Assembly: GCF_900105335.1 (NCBI RefSeq)
Contig: NZ_LT629770.1
Coordinates: 3,286,001-3,350,000 of the forward strand
Direction of reading: 5' to 3'
DNA: 64,000 nucleotides
Origin: Microbacterium paraoxydans
GTDB lineage: Bacteria; Actinomycetota; Actinomycetes; Actinomycetales; Microbacteriaceae
Position 1 is the stretch's first letter. Each line of letters opens with the position of its first letter. The notes beneath the pieces were generated by a model, which worked only from the letters and a program-made list of their open reading frames with translations, made no database searches and was not told where the DNA came from. Of this stretch, positions 47,217 through 56,361 are shown piece after piece. Both the position numbers and the translations under genes were made by a program.

Positions 47217-48004
47217 GCCGCTCCTCCCTCGGGCCGCCACAGCGTCGCGGTCGCGTCCCGCAGCAGCCCCTGCGTGACGGGAGAGGTCGGCGCGGTCAGC
47301 AGCCCCGACACCGGTGCGCTCTCGACGACGCGACCGTGCTCCAGCACCACGCCCTCGGTCGCCACCTGGGACAGCACCGCGAGGTCGTGCGTGATGAACA
47401 GGAGCGACATGCCCTCGTCAGCGACGAGCCCGAGCAGCAGCGACAGGATCTCGGCCTGGATCGTCACGTCGAGGGCCGTCGTGGGCTCGTCCGCGATCAG
47501 GAGCCGCGGACGGCAGGCGAGGGCCATGGCGATCGCGACGCGCTGCCGCTGGCCGCCGGAGAGCTGGTGCGGATACCGGTCGACGATGGTCTCCGGATCG
47601 GGGAGTCGCACGCGGGCGGCTTCCGCGATCGCCCGCTCGCGGGCCTCGCGCCTGCCCAGGCCTTCGTGGATGCGGATGGACTCCGCGATCTGGCGGCCGA
47701 CCGTCCGGATCGGGTTGAGCGCCGTCCGGGGCTCCTGGAACACGATGCCGATGTCGTCACCGCGCAGCCGGGCGAGCTCACGGTCCGGCATCCCGATCAG
47801 CTCAGTGCCGTCCCACCGGATGCTCCCGTGCGCCGTCGCGCCCTCCGGCAGCAGCCCGAGCACGGCGAGCGCCGTGAGGGACTTGCCGGAGCCGGACTCG
47901 CCGATCACCCCGAGCCGGGTGCCGTCGGGGACCTGGAGCGAGACGCCGTCGACCACCCGGCGTCCGTCGATCTCGATGACGAGATCCTCGACCGTCAGAC
48001 TCAT
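47213..48004 (-). CDS. Opp-type ABC transporter ATPase (OppD-like)
   Basis: A 263-residue ABC ATPase with Walker A GESGSGKS, signature LSGGQRQRVAIAMAL and Walker B LLIADEPTTALD. It lacks the iron-sulfur-binding C-terminal tail common in longer OppD/DppD proteins. ATGA overlaps on both sides. Confidence 0.92.
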   Translation of the reverse strand: MSLTVEDLVIEIDGRRVVDGVSLQVPDGTRLGVIGESGSGKSLTALAVLGLLPEGATAHGSIRWDGTELIGMPDRELARLRGDDIGIVFQEPRTALNPIRTVGRQIAESIRIHEGLGRREARERAIAEAARVRLPDPETIVDRYPHQLSGGQRQRVAIAMALACRPRLLIADEPTTALDVTIQAEILSLLLGLVADEGMSLLFITHDLAVLSQVATEGVVLEHGRVVESAPVSGLLTAPTSPVTQGLLRDATATLWRPEGGAA

Positions 48005-48870
48005 GCGACCACCGCCGGTGTGTGCGTCTCGGCGGCACGGTGCCGCAGGGTGGGGTCCGTGGCTTCGCGGAGCCCGTCGCCGAGCAGGTTGAGGGCGAGC
48101 ACGGTCAGGGTGATCGTGAGCCCGGGCCAGATCACGGTGAGAGGGTGCACGCCGATGTAGCGCTGGAGATCCGCGAGCAGCAGCCCCCAGCTCGGTTCCA
48201 CGACCGAGGCCCCGAAGCCGAGGTACGACAGGCCGGCCTCCGCGAGGACGGCGACGGCCATCGACCACGAGAGCTGCACGATGAACACCGGAGCCACGTT
48301 CGGGAGGAGGTGACGGACGAGGCTCTGCGCGGGGGTGAGGCCGGACGCGCGCGCGGCGAGCACGAAGTCGCTCTGCTGCACGCGACGCAGCTCCGGCCGC
48401 GTGACCCGCGCGATGTTCACGCCGAACCCGATCCCCACCGCCCAGATCACGACCCAGAGCGATCCGCCCCACACCGACGAGATCATCATCGCGATCAGCA
48501 GCACGGGGAAGGCGATGAGGATGTCGACGAACACGGCGACCGTCTCCCGCGCCAGCCGGGTGGTCAGGGCGCCGAGGGCGGCGAGGGCGATCCCCACCAC
48601 AGTGGCCACGAGTCCGGCGCCCACGCTCACGAACACGGTGGTCCGCGCCCCCGCCATGAGCAGGCTCAGGATGTCGCGTCCGGTGTCGTCCGTACCGAGC
48701 AGGTGCGGCCAGCCCGGCGGCAGCCAGCGGTCGCCGATGTTCGAGGCCCGCGGGTCGAACGGCGTCCAGAAGAGGGACACGACGGCCGCCAGGGCGACGA
48801 TGGCGATGACGATCAGTCCGAAGCGGCCGGTCGAGGTCCGCCAGAGCCGAGGGAACCACCGAGCGCTCAT
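48001..48870 (-). CDS. Opp-type permease (OppC-like)
   Basis: A 289-residue permease with about six helices and the coupling-region EAA-type motif AARASGLTPAQSLVRHLLPN. ATG at 48870 overlaps the OppB stop as ATGA. Confidence 0.9.
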   Translation of the reverse strand: MSARWFPRLWRTSTGRFGLIVIAIVALAAVVSLFWTPFDPRASNIGDRWLPPGWPHLLGTDDTGRDILSLLMAGARTTVFVSVGAGLVATVVGIALAALGALTTRLARETVAVFVDILIAFPVLLIAMMISSVWGGSLWVVIWAVGIGFGVNIARVTRPELRRVQQSDFVLAARASGLTPAQSLVRHLLPNVAPVFIVQLSWSMAVAVLAEAGLSYLGFGASVVEPSWGLLLADLQRYIGVHPLTVIWPGLTITLTVLALNLLGDGLREATDPTLRHRAAETHTPAVVA

Positions 48871-49817
48871 GCGGCCTCCCGCTGTCGAGGGTCGATCGCC
48901 CGGTGTAGCAGATCCACGAGGAAACCGACCACCAGCACGAAGCCGGTCAGCACGAGCAGCTCGCTCTGCACCTTGACGAGGTCGCGGGTGCCGACGTCGG
49001 TCACGAGCATGCGGCCGATGCCCGGAAGCGTGAACAGCTGCTCGATCACGACCGAGCCGACGATGATCCCGGCGACCTGGAGGCCGAGCACCGTGATGAT
49101 GGAGAGCCCGACCGCCGGGATGCCGTGCTGGATGAGGGCGCGGGTCTTCGTCAGACCCTTGGCGGCCGCGGTGCGGACGAAGTCCTGTCCGGCCGCCTGC
49201 AGGGTCGCGCTGCGCACGAAGCGCATGAGCATGGCGCCCTCGACGATGCCGATCGTGAGGGCGGGCAGCAGCAGCGCCTCGATCGCTCTGCCCGGTGTCG
49301 ACCACCCGGTGCGGGGGAAGCCCTGGGGCGGCAGCCAGCCGAGCCACACGGAGAACACGACGATCAGCATCATGCCCGCCCAGACGACGGGGACGGCCGC
49401 GAGAGCCTGCGCGCCCACGCTGAGCGCCGTGCCGTCGCGGTGGCCGCGACGCAGGGCGGCGAGGATCCCGAACGGCACGGCGATGAGCACGGCGATCACC
49501 AGCGACATGATCCCGAGCGGAACCGTGACCTGTGCCTTCACCAGCAGCTCCTCGCCGACGGAGGCGCCGGACAGCAGCGACGTGCCCAGGTCGCCGCGGA
49601 GGATGCCGCCGATCCAGTCGGCGTACTGCGCGAGCAGAGGCTGGTTCAGCCCCAGCGACTCCCGCAGCGCCTCGACCTCGGCGGGGGAGGCCTGGGTGCC
49701 GGCGATGAGCTGGGCCACGTCGCCGGGGAAGACGCGCAGGGTGAGGAAGATGAGCGCGCTCGACACGAGGAGCCCTGCGATCAGCAGGGCTCCTCGGACG
49801 AGCGCGTAACGCAGCAC
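48867..49817 (-). CDS. Opp-type permease (OppB-like)
   Basis: A 316-residue permease with six helices and EAA-like motif RTAAAKGLTKTRALIQHGIP. First permease after the binding protein gene (16-base gap). Confidence 0.92.
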   Translation of the reverse strand: MLRYALVRGALLIAGLLVSSALIFLTLRVFPGDVAQLIAGTQASPAEVEALRESLGLNQPLLAQYADWIGGILRGDLGTSLLSGASVGEELLVKAQVTVPLGIMSLVIAVLIAVPFGILAALRRGHRDGTALSVGAQALAAVPVVWAGMMLIVVFSVWLGWLPPQGFPRTGWSTPGRAIEALLLPALTIGIVEGAMLMRFVRSATLQAAGQDFVRTAAAKGLTKTRALIQHGIPAVGLSIITVLGLQVAGIIVGSVVIEQLFTLPGIGRMLVTDVGTRDLVKVQSELLVLTGFVLVVGFLVDLLHRAIDPRQREAA

Positions 49818-49833
49818 GGAGCGTCGACCGTCG

Positions 49834-51351
49834 TCAGCTCGCGGCGGAGACGGTCACACCCGCGAGGTTGATGCGCGAGTTGATCGAGTCCTCCGGGAAG
49901 CCGCTGACCACCGGATTCACGGCGGTGATGGTCTGACCGTTGTAGAGCCAGTCCGCAGCGTGGTCCTCGGACACGATCCGGGCCGCCTCGGCGAGGAGCT
50001 TCGCGGAGGCCTCGGGATCGACCTCGGCCAGCGCCTGCGTGTAGAGGTCCTGCACCTCGGCGTTGTCGTAGCCGAAGTAGTAGTCCGGGTTGGCGAAGTT
50101 GCCGAAGTCCCGCGGCTCGACGTGCAGGACGAAGCTGAGGTCGTAGTCCTTGTTGGTGTACACGTCCTCGAGCCAGGTCGGGAACTCCACGGAATCGACC
50201 TCGAGGTTCACGCCCACCTTGTCGAAGTCCGAGATGAGCACCTTCGGGACGGTGGTGCCGTAGAACGACGGGATCGTCAGCGTGAGATCGAGGTCCTCCT
50301 GGCCGGCCTCGGCGAGCAGCTCCTTGGCCCGCTCGGGGTCGTAGGAGATGACGTCGGAGAGGTCCTCGTAGCCGGGGTCGAGCTCGGGGATGGGGCCGTA
50401 CAACGGCGTGCCGGCGCCGACGGCCTCGATGAGCGCCTCGTGGTCGATCGCCAGGCGCAGGGCCTCGCGCACCCGGACGTCGTCCAGCGGCGCCTTCTTG
50501 TTGTTGAAGGCGAGCGTAGCCTTGTCGGTCGTGCGGCCCGTCGTGAGGCTGAAGTCACCCGAGTCCTCGAGCTGCGGAGCCAGGTTCGGGTCGACGGCGG
50601 TGAGGACGTCCACGTCGCCGGCGAGCGCCGCGTTCACGCCAGCCGTGAAGTCGGGGATGTACTGGAACTCGACCTCGGCGACGCCGGCCGGCTCGCCCCA
50701 GTAGTCGTCGTTGCGGGCGAAGGTGATCGTGCTGCCCTTGTTCCAGCGGGTGAGGGTGAACGGTCCCGTGCCGTTCTCCGCGGTCTTCAGATCGGTGGTG
50801 TCGCCCTTCTTGAAGACGAGGCCGGCCGGACCGGTGAGGGCGAAGAGGAAGTTCTGGTTCGGCTCGGACAGCACGATCTCGACGGTCGTGTCGTCCGGAG
50901 CGGAGATCGAGGAGACGGACGCGAACTCCGCGTTGCCCTGCACGGTCTCGTCGGTGCGGACGGTCTCGTAGGAGGAGACGACGTCGGCCGCCGTCAGAGG
51001 CGAGCCGTCGTGGAAGGTGATCCCGTCGTTGAGGGTGAAGGTGTAGGTGAGGCCATCGTCCGACACCTCGTAGTCCGAGGCGAGCCGCTCCACGACCTCG
51101 TTGTCCTGCGTGCGGCTGACCAGTCCCTCGTAGATGTTGTCGATGAGGATCTGCTCCAGCGCGGCACCGCTGGTGTGGCGGATGTCGAGGTTGGTGGGCT
51201 CGAGCACGAGACCGACGTGCAGGGTGGCGTCGGGGTCGGGTTCGCCGCCCGCCGACGGTGCAGGGTCGGCGGAGCCGGAGCAGGCGCTGAGGATCACGGC
51301 GGTGGCCGCGAGGGCGGAGATCAGCGCGAGGCGTCGATGACGTCGGAACAT
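49834..51351 (-). CDS. Family 5 solute-binding lipoprotein
   Basis: A 505-residue binding protein with lipobox LSAC and lipid Cys24, then a family 5 (oligopeptide/nickel) fold (DGITFHDGSPLTAADVV near 110-124). It sets the substrate range of the importer; no specific ligand can be read from sequence. First gene of the operon, with GAGAGGAAA site and a TAGGCT -10 at 51397-51402. Confidence 0.93.
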   Translation of the reverse strand: MFRRHRRLALISALAATAVILSACSGSADPAPSAGGEPDPDATLHVGLVLEPTNLDIRHTSGAALEQILIDNIYEGLVSRTQDNEVVERLASDYEVSDDGLTYTFTLNDGITFHDGSPLTAADVVSSYETVRTDETVQGNAEFASVSSISAPDDTTVEIVLSEPNQNFLFALTGPAGLVFKKGDTTDLKTAENGTGPFTLTRWNKGSTITFARNDDYWGEPAGVAEVEFQYIPDFTAGVNAALAGDVDVLTAVDPNLAPQLEDSGDFSLTTGRTTDKATLAFNNKKAPLDDVRVREALRLAIDHEALIEAVGAGTPLYGPIPELDPGYEDLSDVISYDPERAKELLAEAGQEDLDLTLTIPSFYGTTVPKVLISDFDKVGVNLEVDSVEFPTWLEDVYTNKDYDLSFVLHVEPRDFGNFANPDYYFGYDNAEVQDLYTQALAEVDPEASAKLLAEAARIVSEDHAADWLYNGQTITAVNPVVSGFPEDSINSRINLAGVTVSAAS

Positions 51352-51396
51352 GGGTGTTTCCTCTCGGTGCGGCAGGTGCTGTGTGCCGGTGGGACG

Positions 51397-51402
51397 AGCC
51401 TA
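51397..51402 (-). promoter_or_regulatory. -10 candidate of ABC importer operon
   Basis: TAGGCT (minus strand), about 45 bases before the ATG; a leadered transcript, unlike many neighbours. Confidence 0.4.
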
Positions 51403-51443
51403 GGGTCGGGCGGGATGCGGCGCGGCGGCCGTGGAACGGAACG

Positions 51444-52361
51444 TCATATTCCGGCGGCGGCCGCGGAGCCGACGAGAGCGGCGAGGTCTCGGGGTGCCGT
51501 CTCCTGCACGTTGTGCGTGGCGTCCATCGCGACGACCCGCGCCTCCGGGAGGCGGCGCTGGAATTCCTCCGCGTCGGCAGCGCTCACGAAGCCGCGCTCG
51601 GCGCGGACGAGCGTGACGGGCGCAGTGACCGCCGCCAGGTCGTCCCAGCCGGTCTCATGCAGGACCGACGGTGCCGTCGCGGTGCCGGGGTCGTGGGCGG
51701 CCAGAGCGGTGGCGGCGAGGTGGGCGAAGTGGTGCTTCCACTCGACGCGGCCGTCCGCGCGGACACGGGTGTTGAGGAAGACGCCGCGCTCGGTCTCGGG
51801 GCGAGTGCCGCCGAACCCCAGGGCCATCGCCTTGTCGACGAGCTCGTCGCGGGTCGCGAAGTCCGTGGGCCCGGCGTAGAACTCCCGGAGCGCCGCGGGG
51901 CCGGCGGACACGTCGATCCCGGGAGTGATGTCGACGACGATCAGAGCGGCCACGAGGTCGGGCCGCGCCGCGGCGACGGCGGCGCCGGTGAGACCGCCGA
52001 GCGACTGTCCCACCAGGATCTGCGGCGCGGAGACCCACGCGTCCAGAGCGGCGACGACGTCGGCGGCGAGGGTGCGGGGGGAGTAGTCCGCGTCGTCGCG
52101 CCAGGAGGAGTCGCCGTGGCCGGCGAGGTCGATCGCCAGGAGCGGCTGCCCCAGCGCCAGCGCCGTCGTGTCCCAGGTGTGAGCGTTCAGACCGGCGCCG
52201 TGCAGCAGAGTGATGCGCGGCGGCTCGGACCCGAAGTGCAGCCCGCTCACGACGCGACCCTCGGGGAGGGGGAGCGTCAGGCGCTCCACGGTCGGAAGCG
52301 GCACGCCGAGCGCGTCGGCCTGCGCGGGAAGATAGGAGAACTCGCTGGTGTCGATCGCCAC
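51444..52361 (-). CDS. Alpha/beta hydrolase
   Basis: A 305-residue hydrolase. Oxyanion region LLHGAGLNAHTW, nucleophile elbow GQSLGG, C-terminal His region MDATHNVQETAP. CAGAAT lies six bases before the GTG start. Substrate unknown; separated from the importer by about 90 bases. Confidence 0.9.
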   Translation of the reverse strand: MAIDTSEFSYLPAQADALGVPLPTVERLTLPLPEGRVVSGLHFGSEPPRITLLHGAGLNAHTWDTTALALGQPLLAIDLAGHGDSSWRDDADYSPRTLAADVVAALDAWVSAPQILVGQSLGGLTGAAVAAARPDLVAALIVVDITPGIDVSAGPAALREFYAGPTDFATRDELVDKAMALGFGGTRPETERGVFLNTRVRADGRVEWKHHFAHLAATALAAHDPGTATAPSVLHETGWDDLAAVTAPVTLVRAERGFVSAADAEEFQRRLPEARVVAMDATHNVQETAPRDLAALVGSAAAAGI

Positions 52362-52526
52362 GCGGCTATTCTGCGCCCCGATTCGACCTCACAGGAAATG
52401 TCGGAGCAAAGTGACAAGATGAAAGATGATAAGGCAGCGCGATATGCAGAGAAACAGCGCTCGCAGGTTCGCAGTCTGCATTTCAGTGAGGCCGGTCGCG
52501 CACCGTCTCCCGCGCCCGGCGCCGAA

Positions 52527-52532
52527 TATCAT
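52527..52532 (+). promoter_or_regulatory. -10 element before AhpD-like gene
   Basis: TATCAT, six bases before the ATG at 52539. Confidence 0.45.
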
Positions 52533-52538
52533 GGAGGT

Positions 52539-53015
52539 ATGACCGAACAGCGCGTGCACCTGTCCAAGACGGAGCCTGCGGCCTACCAGGCCCTCGACGC
52601 CTTCTCGAAGACGGTCGGCGCGATCTGCGCCGAGAACGGGATCGACGATCGCCTGGAGGAGATCGTCATGATCCACTGCTCGCAGCTGAACGGCTGCAGC
52701 TATTGCACGCGGGTGCACGTGGACCGGGCGGTCGCCGCAGGACTGGATGTCGACACGATCAGCCAGATCTCGGTGTGGCGCGAGAGCGGTGTGTTCAGTG
52801 ATCGGGAGCGTGCCGCGCTCGAACTGGCGGAAGCCTTCACGTTCATCGCGGAGGACGGCATCTCCGACGAGGTCTACGACCTGGTGGGGAGCGTGTTCAC
52901 CGAGAAGGAGTACGCCGCGTTGAGCTGGGCATGCGTGTCGATCAACGCCTTCAACCGCATCGTCATCGCCGGGCGCTATCCGGTGCCCCCGCGCGGCTCC
53001 CAGGCGGGGGCGTGA
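52539..53015 (+). CDS. AhpD-like carboxymuconolactone decarboxylase family protein
   Basis: A 158-residue CMD/AhpD-like protein. Redox motif NGCSYCTRVH (CxxC plus His) suggests peroxidase-linked activity. ATG at 52539 is chosen from homology. The open frame upstream runs through a comparatively AT-rich patch (about 52380-52500) with no gene recognised. Confidence 0.88.
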   Translation: MTEQRVHLSKTEPAAYQALDAFSKTVGAICAENGIDDRLEEIVMIHCSQLNGCSYCTRVHVDRAVAAGLDVDTISQISVWRESGVFSDRERAALELAEAFTFIAEDGISDEVYDLVGSVFTEKEYAALSWACVSINAFNRIVIAGRYPVPPRGSQAGA

Positions 53016-53746
53016 CGATCCTCGACGTCGAGGGCGTCACGAACGTCCGGGACGTCGGCGGGATCCCCGCGGAGGGTGGGCGCATCCGCCCCGGCGTCCT
53101 GCTGCGCTCCGGTCAGCTCTCCACCGCGACGACGAACGGCGCCGCGCTCCTGAGGTCTGCGGTGCGCCACATCGTCGACCTCCGCGACGGGGAGGAGGTC
53201 GCCGCGGAGCCGAGCGAGATCGAGGGCCCGGAGACGACTCATCTGCCTTTGTTCCTCGGGTCCGTGCGCTCCTTCTTCGAATCCGACACGAGCCTCGACG
53301 ACCTGTACCTGCATCTCCTGGAGGAGAGTGGGGAGCGCCTGGTCGCCGCTGTCCGGGTGATCGCCGCGGGGGAGCCGACCCTGGTGCACTGCACGGTGGG
53401 CAAGGACCGCACGGGTGTGACGGTCGCGTTGGCGCTCTCGGCGGTCGGCGCCGATCGGGATGCCGTCATCGCCGACTACGCCCTCACCGAGTCGCAGTTG
53501 CCGGCCGAACGGTCGCGGCGCATCGCCGCGTATCTGCGGTCGCAGCACCCCGAGGCGGTGCACGCGGTGGATCTCGCGACCCGCTCTCCCGCCGAGGTGA
53601 TGCGTCGCCTGCTGGCCCAGGTGGACGAGCGCTGGGGGTCGGCGGCCGGCTACCTGCGCGCGAACGGCATGACCGAGAGGGAGCTCACCGCGCTGCGCGA
53701 GGCCCTCGTCGAGCCGGTGACGGAAGAACGCGTCGTCGAAGGTTAG
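53012..53746 (+). CDS. Tyrosine phosphatase family protein
   Basis: A 244-residue PTP (Y_phosphatase3/PtpB-like). P-loop HCTVGKDRTG has catalytic Cys and Arg; the N-terminal NVRDVGG motif is typical. GTG start overlaps the AhpD-like stop (GTGA). Its stop lies inside an iron box for the following gene. Confidence 0.9.
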   Translation: MTILDVEGVTNVRDVGGIPAEGGRIRPGVLLRSGQLSTATTNGAALLRSAVRHIVDLRDGEEVAAEPSEIEGPETTHLPLFLGSVRSFFESDTSLDDLYLHLLEESGERLVAAVRVIAAGEPTLVHCTVGKDRTGVTVALALSAVGADRDAVIADYALTESQLPAERSRRIAAYLRSQHPEAVHAVDLATRSPAEVMRRLLAQVDERWGSAAGYLRANGMTERELTALREALVEPVTEERVVEG

Positions 53747-53756
53747 GCAAGCCTTC
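53738..53756 (+). promoter_or_regulatory. IdeR/DtxR-type iron box
   Basis: Nineteen-base element GAAGGTTAGGCAAGCCTTC, close to the DtxR/IdeR consensus (AGGTTAGGC core and CCT). It lies 9 bases before a TACGAT -10 (53765-53770) for the SIP gene. Confidence 0.65.
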
Positions 53757-53779
53757 GCTTGGTGTACGATGGGATCACC

Positions 53780-54250
53780 ATGGACACCACGCTCGACACC
53801 CGAGGCACGCGTGCGGCTCGCCGCGCGGCGCGCCGTCGCGCACACCACCTGGTGACCGCCGACGAGCACTCGCTGCTCGACCTCGAGGCGTTCCTCGCGA
53901 CCCTCCCGCTGTGCGCGTCCGGTCGCATCTTCATCGAGGTTCCCGACGCCTCCGACATCGGCGTCATCCACGCGCCCGGTCGCATGACGGTCACCTGGCT
54001 CGCCCGCTCCGCACGCTCCGGAGCCCCGGGAAGCGGTCGCGGCTGCGCGCCCGGACAGGCCCTGGCCCGAGCCACCTGCGCATGGGCCGACGAGATGCTC
54101 GTGGACGACGAGGTCGAGACGCACGTCACGCTGCTCGGGGGTTACCTCGGCACCGCCGACATCGTCGAGCACCTCACCGACCGCCTCGGCGTGGCCGTGA
54201 ACCGGATCCGCGTGCCGGAGCGCTTCGGACTGCTTCCCGTCGAGGGCTGA
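53780..54250 (+). CDS. SIP-domain protein (siderophore-interacting type)
   Basis: A 156-residue protein that corresponds to the NAD(P)H-binding SIP half of siderophore-interacting proteins (IFIEVPDASDIGVI near 50-63, then ATCAWADEML and a C-terminal YLGTAD); the FAD-binding half is absent. Iron box upstream supports an iron-limited role in siderophore release. The stop is one base from the convergent gene's stop. Confidence 0.82.
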   Translation: MDTTLDTRGTRAARRAARRRAHHLVTADEHSLLDLEAFLATLPLCASGRIFIEVPDASDIGVIHAPGRMTVTWLARSARSGAPGSGRGCAPGQALARATCAWADEMLVDDEVETHVTLLGGYLGTADIVEHLTDRLGVAVNRIRVPERFGLLPVEG

Positions 54251-54251
54251 G

Positions 54252-54695
54252 TCAGCGGGAGCGGCGCACGTAATTGCCGTCTTCCAGCCCCGCTTCGATC
54301 TCGAAGCGGTTCCGCAGCGGGTTGCGTCCCGCGAACAGATAGAGCACCGGCATCAGGAAGCCGTAGCGCAGCCACTGCTGCTTGTGCACGGCCTCGTGGC
54401 GCAGCACCGCGTCGGTGGGCCGCGCGTCGCCGGTGAGGAAGCACCCGCCCACGCAGACGCCGCCGCGGTGGAAGGTCCATCGGGGCATGCCCCGGAACAC
54501 CCAGAGTCCGCCGCGCCGTTCGATCGGACCGGTGCTCCACAGCGCGCCCCAGATCCAGCCGACGGCCGTTCCCCAGAGGTAGCCCAGGCGGCTGATCGGG
54601 GAGCGCAGCAGGAAGGAGGGGATGCGGCGGTCCGCCCGGCGTCCGCGGGCGAGGCGCTCCGCCGCGACCGCCTCCCAGTCGGGTGCCGGGCTCAC
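54252..54695 (-). CDS. Small HExxH membrane-associated protein
   Basis: A 147-residue protein. One or two short hydrophobic stretches (about 35-55 and 115-125), then HEAVHKQQW (HExxH) and, about 30 residues later, NRFEIEA, the third-ligand pattern of gluzincin-type zinc proteases. GTG at 54695 overlaps the arginase-family stop as GTGA. No known family assigned. Confidence 0.75.
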   Translation of the reverse strand: MSPAPDWEAVAAERLARGRRADRRIPSFLLRSPISRLGYLWGTAVGWIWGALWSTGPIERRGGLWVFRGMPRWTFHRGGVCVGGCFLTGDARPTDAVLRHEAVHKQQWLRYGFLMPVLYLFAGRNPLRNRFEIEAGLEDGNYVRRSR

Positions 54696-55495
54696 GCGAC
54701 GGCTCCGACGAGGCGCAGGATCGCGCCGAGGTCGTCGACGGCGTCGGCCGGCGTGCGAGGGGCGAAGCCCGCGATGGTCGCCCCGGCGAGGGGGACGCGG
54801 CTCCGGAGCTCGCGGATCGCCGTGCTCAGGGACGCGGGGGTCACGCCGAAGGGCACGGCGGCGGAGACTCCGGTGAACGACGCCGGGTCGAGGACGTCGA
54901 CGTCGATGTGCACCCACACCCGCTGCGCCCCCGTGGCCTGCACGGCGTCGGCCAGCGCCGCGGGGTCGTCCAGATCGGCCACCCCGAGATTCCGGAGGCG
55001 GTCCCATTCGTCGGTCTCGGACTCGTCGAGGTTCCGGACACCCACGGTGATGACGCGATCGCGGGGGATGCCGGGGGACAGAGCGAGCTGCGGTTCTCCC
55101 TCACCGAGGACCGCACGCAGCGCCATGCCGGAGAAGGCCCCGGACGGCGAGGTGTCCGGCGTGTGCAGATCGCCGTGCGCATCGCACCAGACCACGGCGA
55201 GGTCGTCGGTTCCGCCGGGGAGCGTGTCGAGTGCGGCGACGGTGATGCTGCAGTCGCCGCCGATCAGCACGGTTCCGGCTTCGAGATGTCCGGCGACGAG
55301 ATCCCGCGTACGTGTGAGGGCGCTGAGCCGCCGGACGCCCGTGCCCAGCGCCTCGCCGGCTTCGACCGGAACGTCGAGGACCGTCGTCGCCGCACGCGGG
55401 AGATCGCCTGCGATCGCCGACGCGCCGTCGACGAGGAGCATCGCGCGCGCGGCGGGCGAACCCTGCCACTGCGGCACGACCAGGAAACGCACCAT
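54692..55495 (-). CDS. Arginase/agmatinase-family protein
   Basis: A 267-residue ureohydrolase-fold protein. Motifs: GGDCSI (arginases have GGDHS; the first metal ligand His is Cys here), DAHGDLH and HIDVDVLDP. The His-to-Cys change occurs in other actinobacterial members, but activity is uncertain. Overlaps the HExxH gene and follows pspA after a terminator. Confidence 0.85.
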   Translation of the reverse strand: MVRFLVVPQWQGSPAARAMLLVDGASAIAGDLPRAATTVLDVPVEAGEALGTGVRRLSALTRTRDLVAGHLEAGTVLIGGDCSITVAALDTLPGGTDDLAVVWCDAHGDLHTPDTSPSGAFSGMALRAVLGEGEPQLALSPGIPRDRVITVGVRNLDESETDEWDRLRNLGVADLDDPAALADAVQATGAQRVWVHIDVDVLDPASFTGVSAAVPFGVTPASLSTAIRELRSRVPLAGATIAGFAPRTPADAVDDLGAILRLVGAVA

Positions 55496-55518
55496 GGGAG
55501 ACCTCCCGGAGACGGAAC

Positions 55519-55552
55519 CGCGGATGCCCGGGCGTGCGCCCGGGCATCCGCG
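55519..55552 (-). terminator. Terminator after pspA
   Basis: Sixteen-base perfect inverted repeat around a TG centre, just after the pspA stop; separates the PspA-TPM unit from the arginase-family gene. Confidence 0.85.
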
Positions 55553-55558
55553 TCGGTG

Positions 55559-56302
55559 TCAGTTGCCTTCGAGCGCCTGGCGCGGCGCGGTGCCGCCGGC
55601 CTTCAGCTCGGCGAGGCGCGCCTCGACCTCGGTCAGCTCGCCGAGATCCTCGAGGCTCTCGAACTGGGCGTCGAGGCTCGACGCGGCCAGCTCCGCCTTG
55701 CCCTGGGCGAGAGCCTCCTGGCGGCGGACCTTGTCCTCGAACCGGCCGAGCTCGCTGGTGGGGTCGAGCACGTTGATGGAGCTGACCGCGTCCTGCACCT
55801 TGGTCTGCGCCTCGGCGACCTTGGCACGGGCGAGGAGCTCGCTGCGCTTGTTCTTCAGCTCGTTGAGCTTGTCCTTCATGCCGTTCAGGCCGCTCTTGAG
55901 CTTGTCGACGATCTCCGTCTGGGCCGCGATCTGCGGTTCGGCGCTCGTCGCCTCCCGCTCGGCGCTGATCTGGCGCTGCAGGGCGATCTTCGCGAGGTTG
56001 TCGAACTTGTCGGCGTCGGCGGTGTTGCCCGCGCCGCGCATCTCGTCGGCCTTGCGGCTGGCGGCGAGGGCCTTGTTGCCCCATTCGTTGGCCGCCTGCA
56101 CGTCTTCCTCGTGGTCGCGCTCCAGCAGCCGCAGGTTGCCGATGGTCTCCGCGATGGCGGACTCGGCGTCGGCGATGCTGTTGGTGTAGTCGCGGACGAG
56201 CTGGTCGAGCATCTTCTGCGGGTCCTCCGCAGAGTCCAGGAGGGCATTGATGTTCGCGCGGACGAGGGTGGAGATCCGTCCGAAGATGGACTGCTTGGTC
56301 AT
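55559..56302 (-). CDS. pspA: PspA/IM30 envelope stress protein
   Basis: A 247-residue PspA/IM30 protein, almost all coiled coil, opening with an amphipathic helix (SIFGRISTLVRANINALLD). PspA binds stressed membranes and acts with TPM proteins in other genomes. AAAGGAA site before ATG. Follows the TPM gene by 59 bases. Confidence 0.93.
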   Translation of the reverse strand: MTKQSIFGRISTLVRANINALLDSAEDPQKMLDQLVRDYTNSIADAESAIAETIGNLRLLERDHEEDVQAANEWGNKALAASRKADEMRGAGNTADADKFDNLAKIALQRQISAEREATSAEPQIAAQTEIVDKLKSGLNGMKDKLNELKNKRSELLARAKVAEAQTKVQDAVSSINVLDPTSELGRFEDKVRRQEALAQGKAELAASSLDAQFESLEDLGELTEVEARLAELKAGGTAPRQALEGN

Positions 56303-56361
56303 GCGTGGTTCCTTTCAGAGGGGCGTCTTCGAGAGCTTGGCGTATGTGTCTGTGCGGGGGA

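Noticed and set aside
52380..52538. An extra small gene in the AT-rich patch before the AhpD-like gene
   Set aside because: The frame is open but has no start with a ribosome site and no recognisable protein sequence; left as non-coding.
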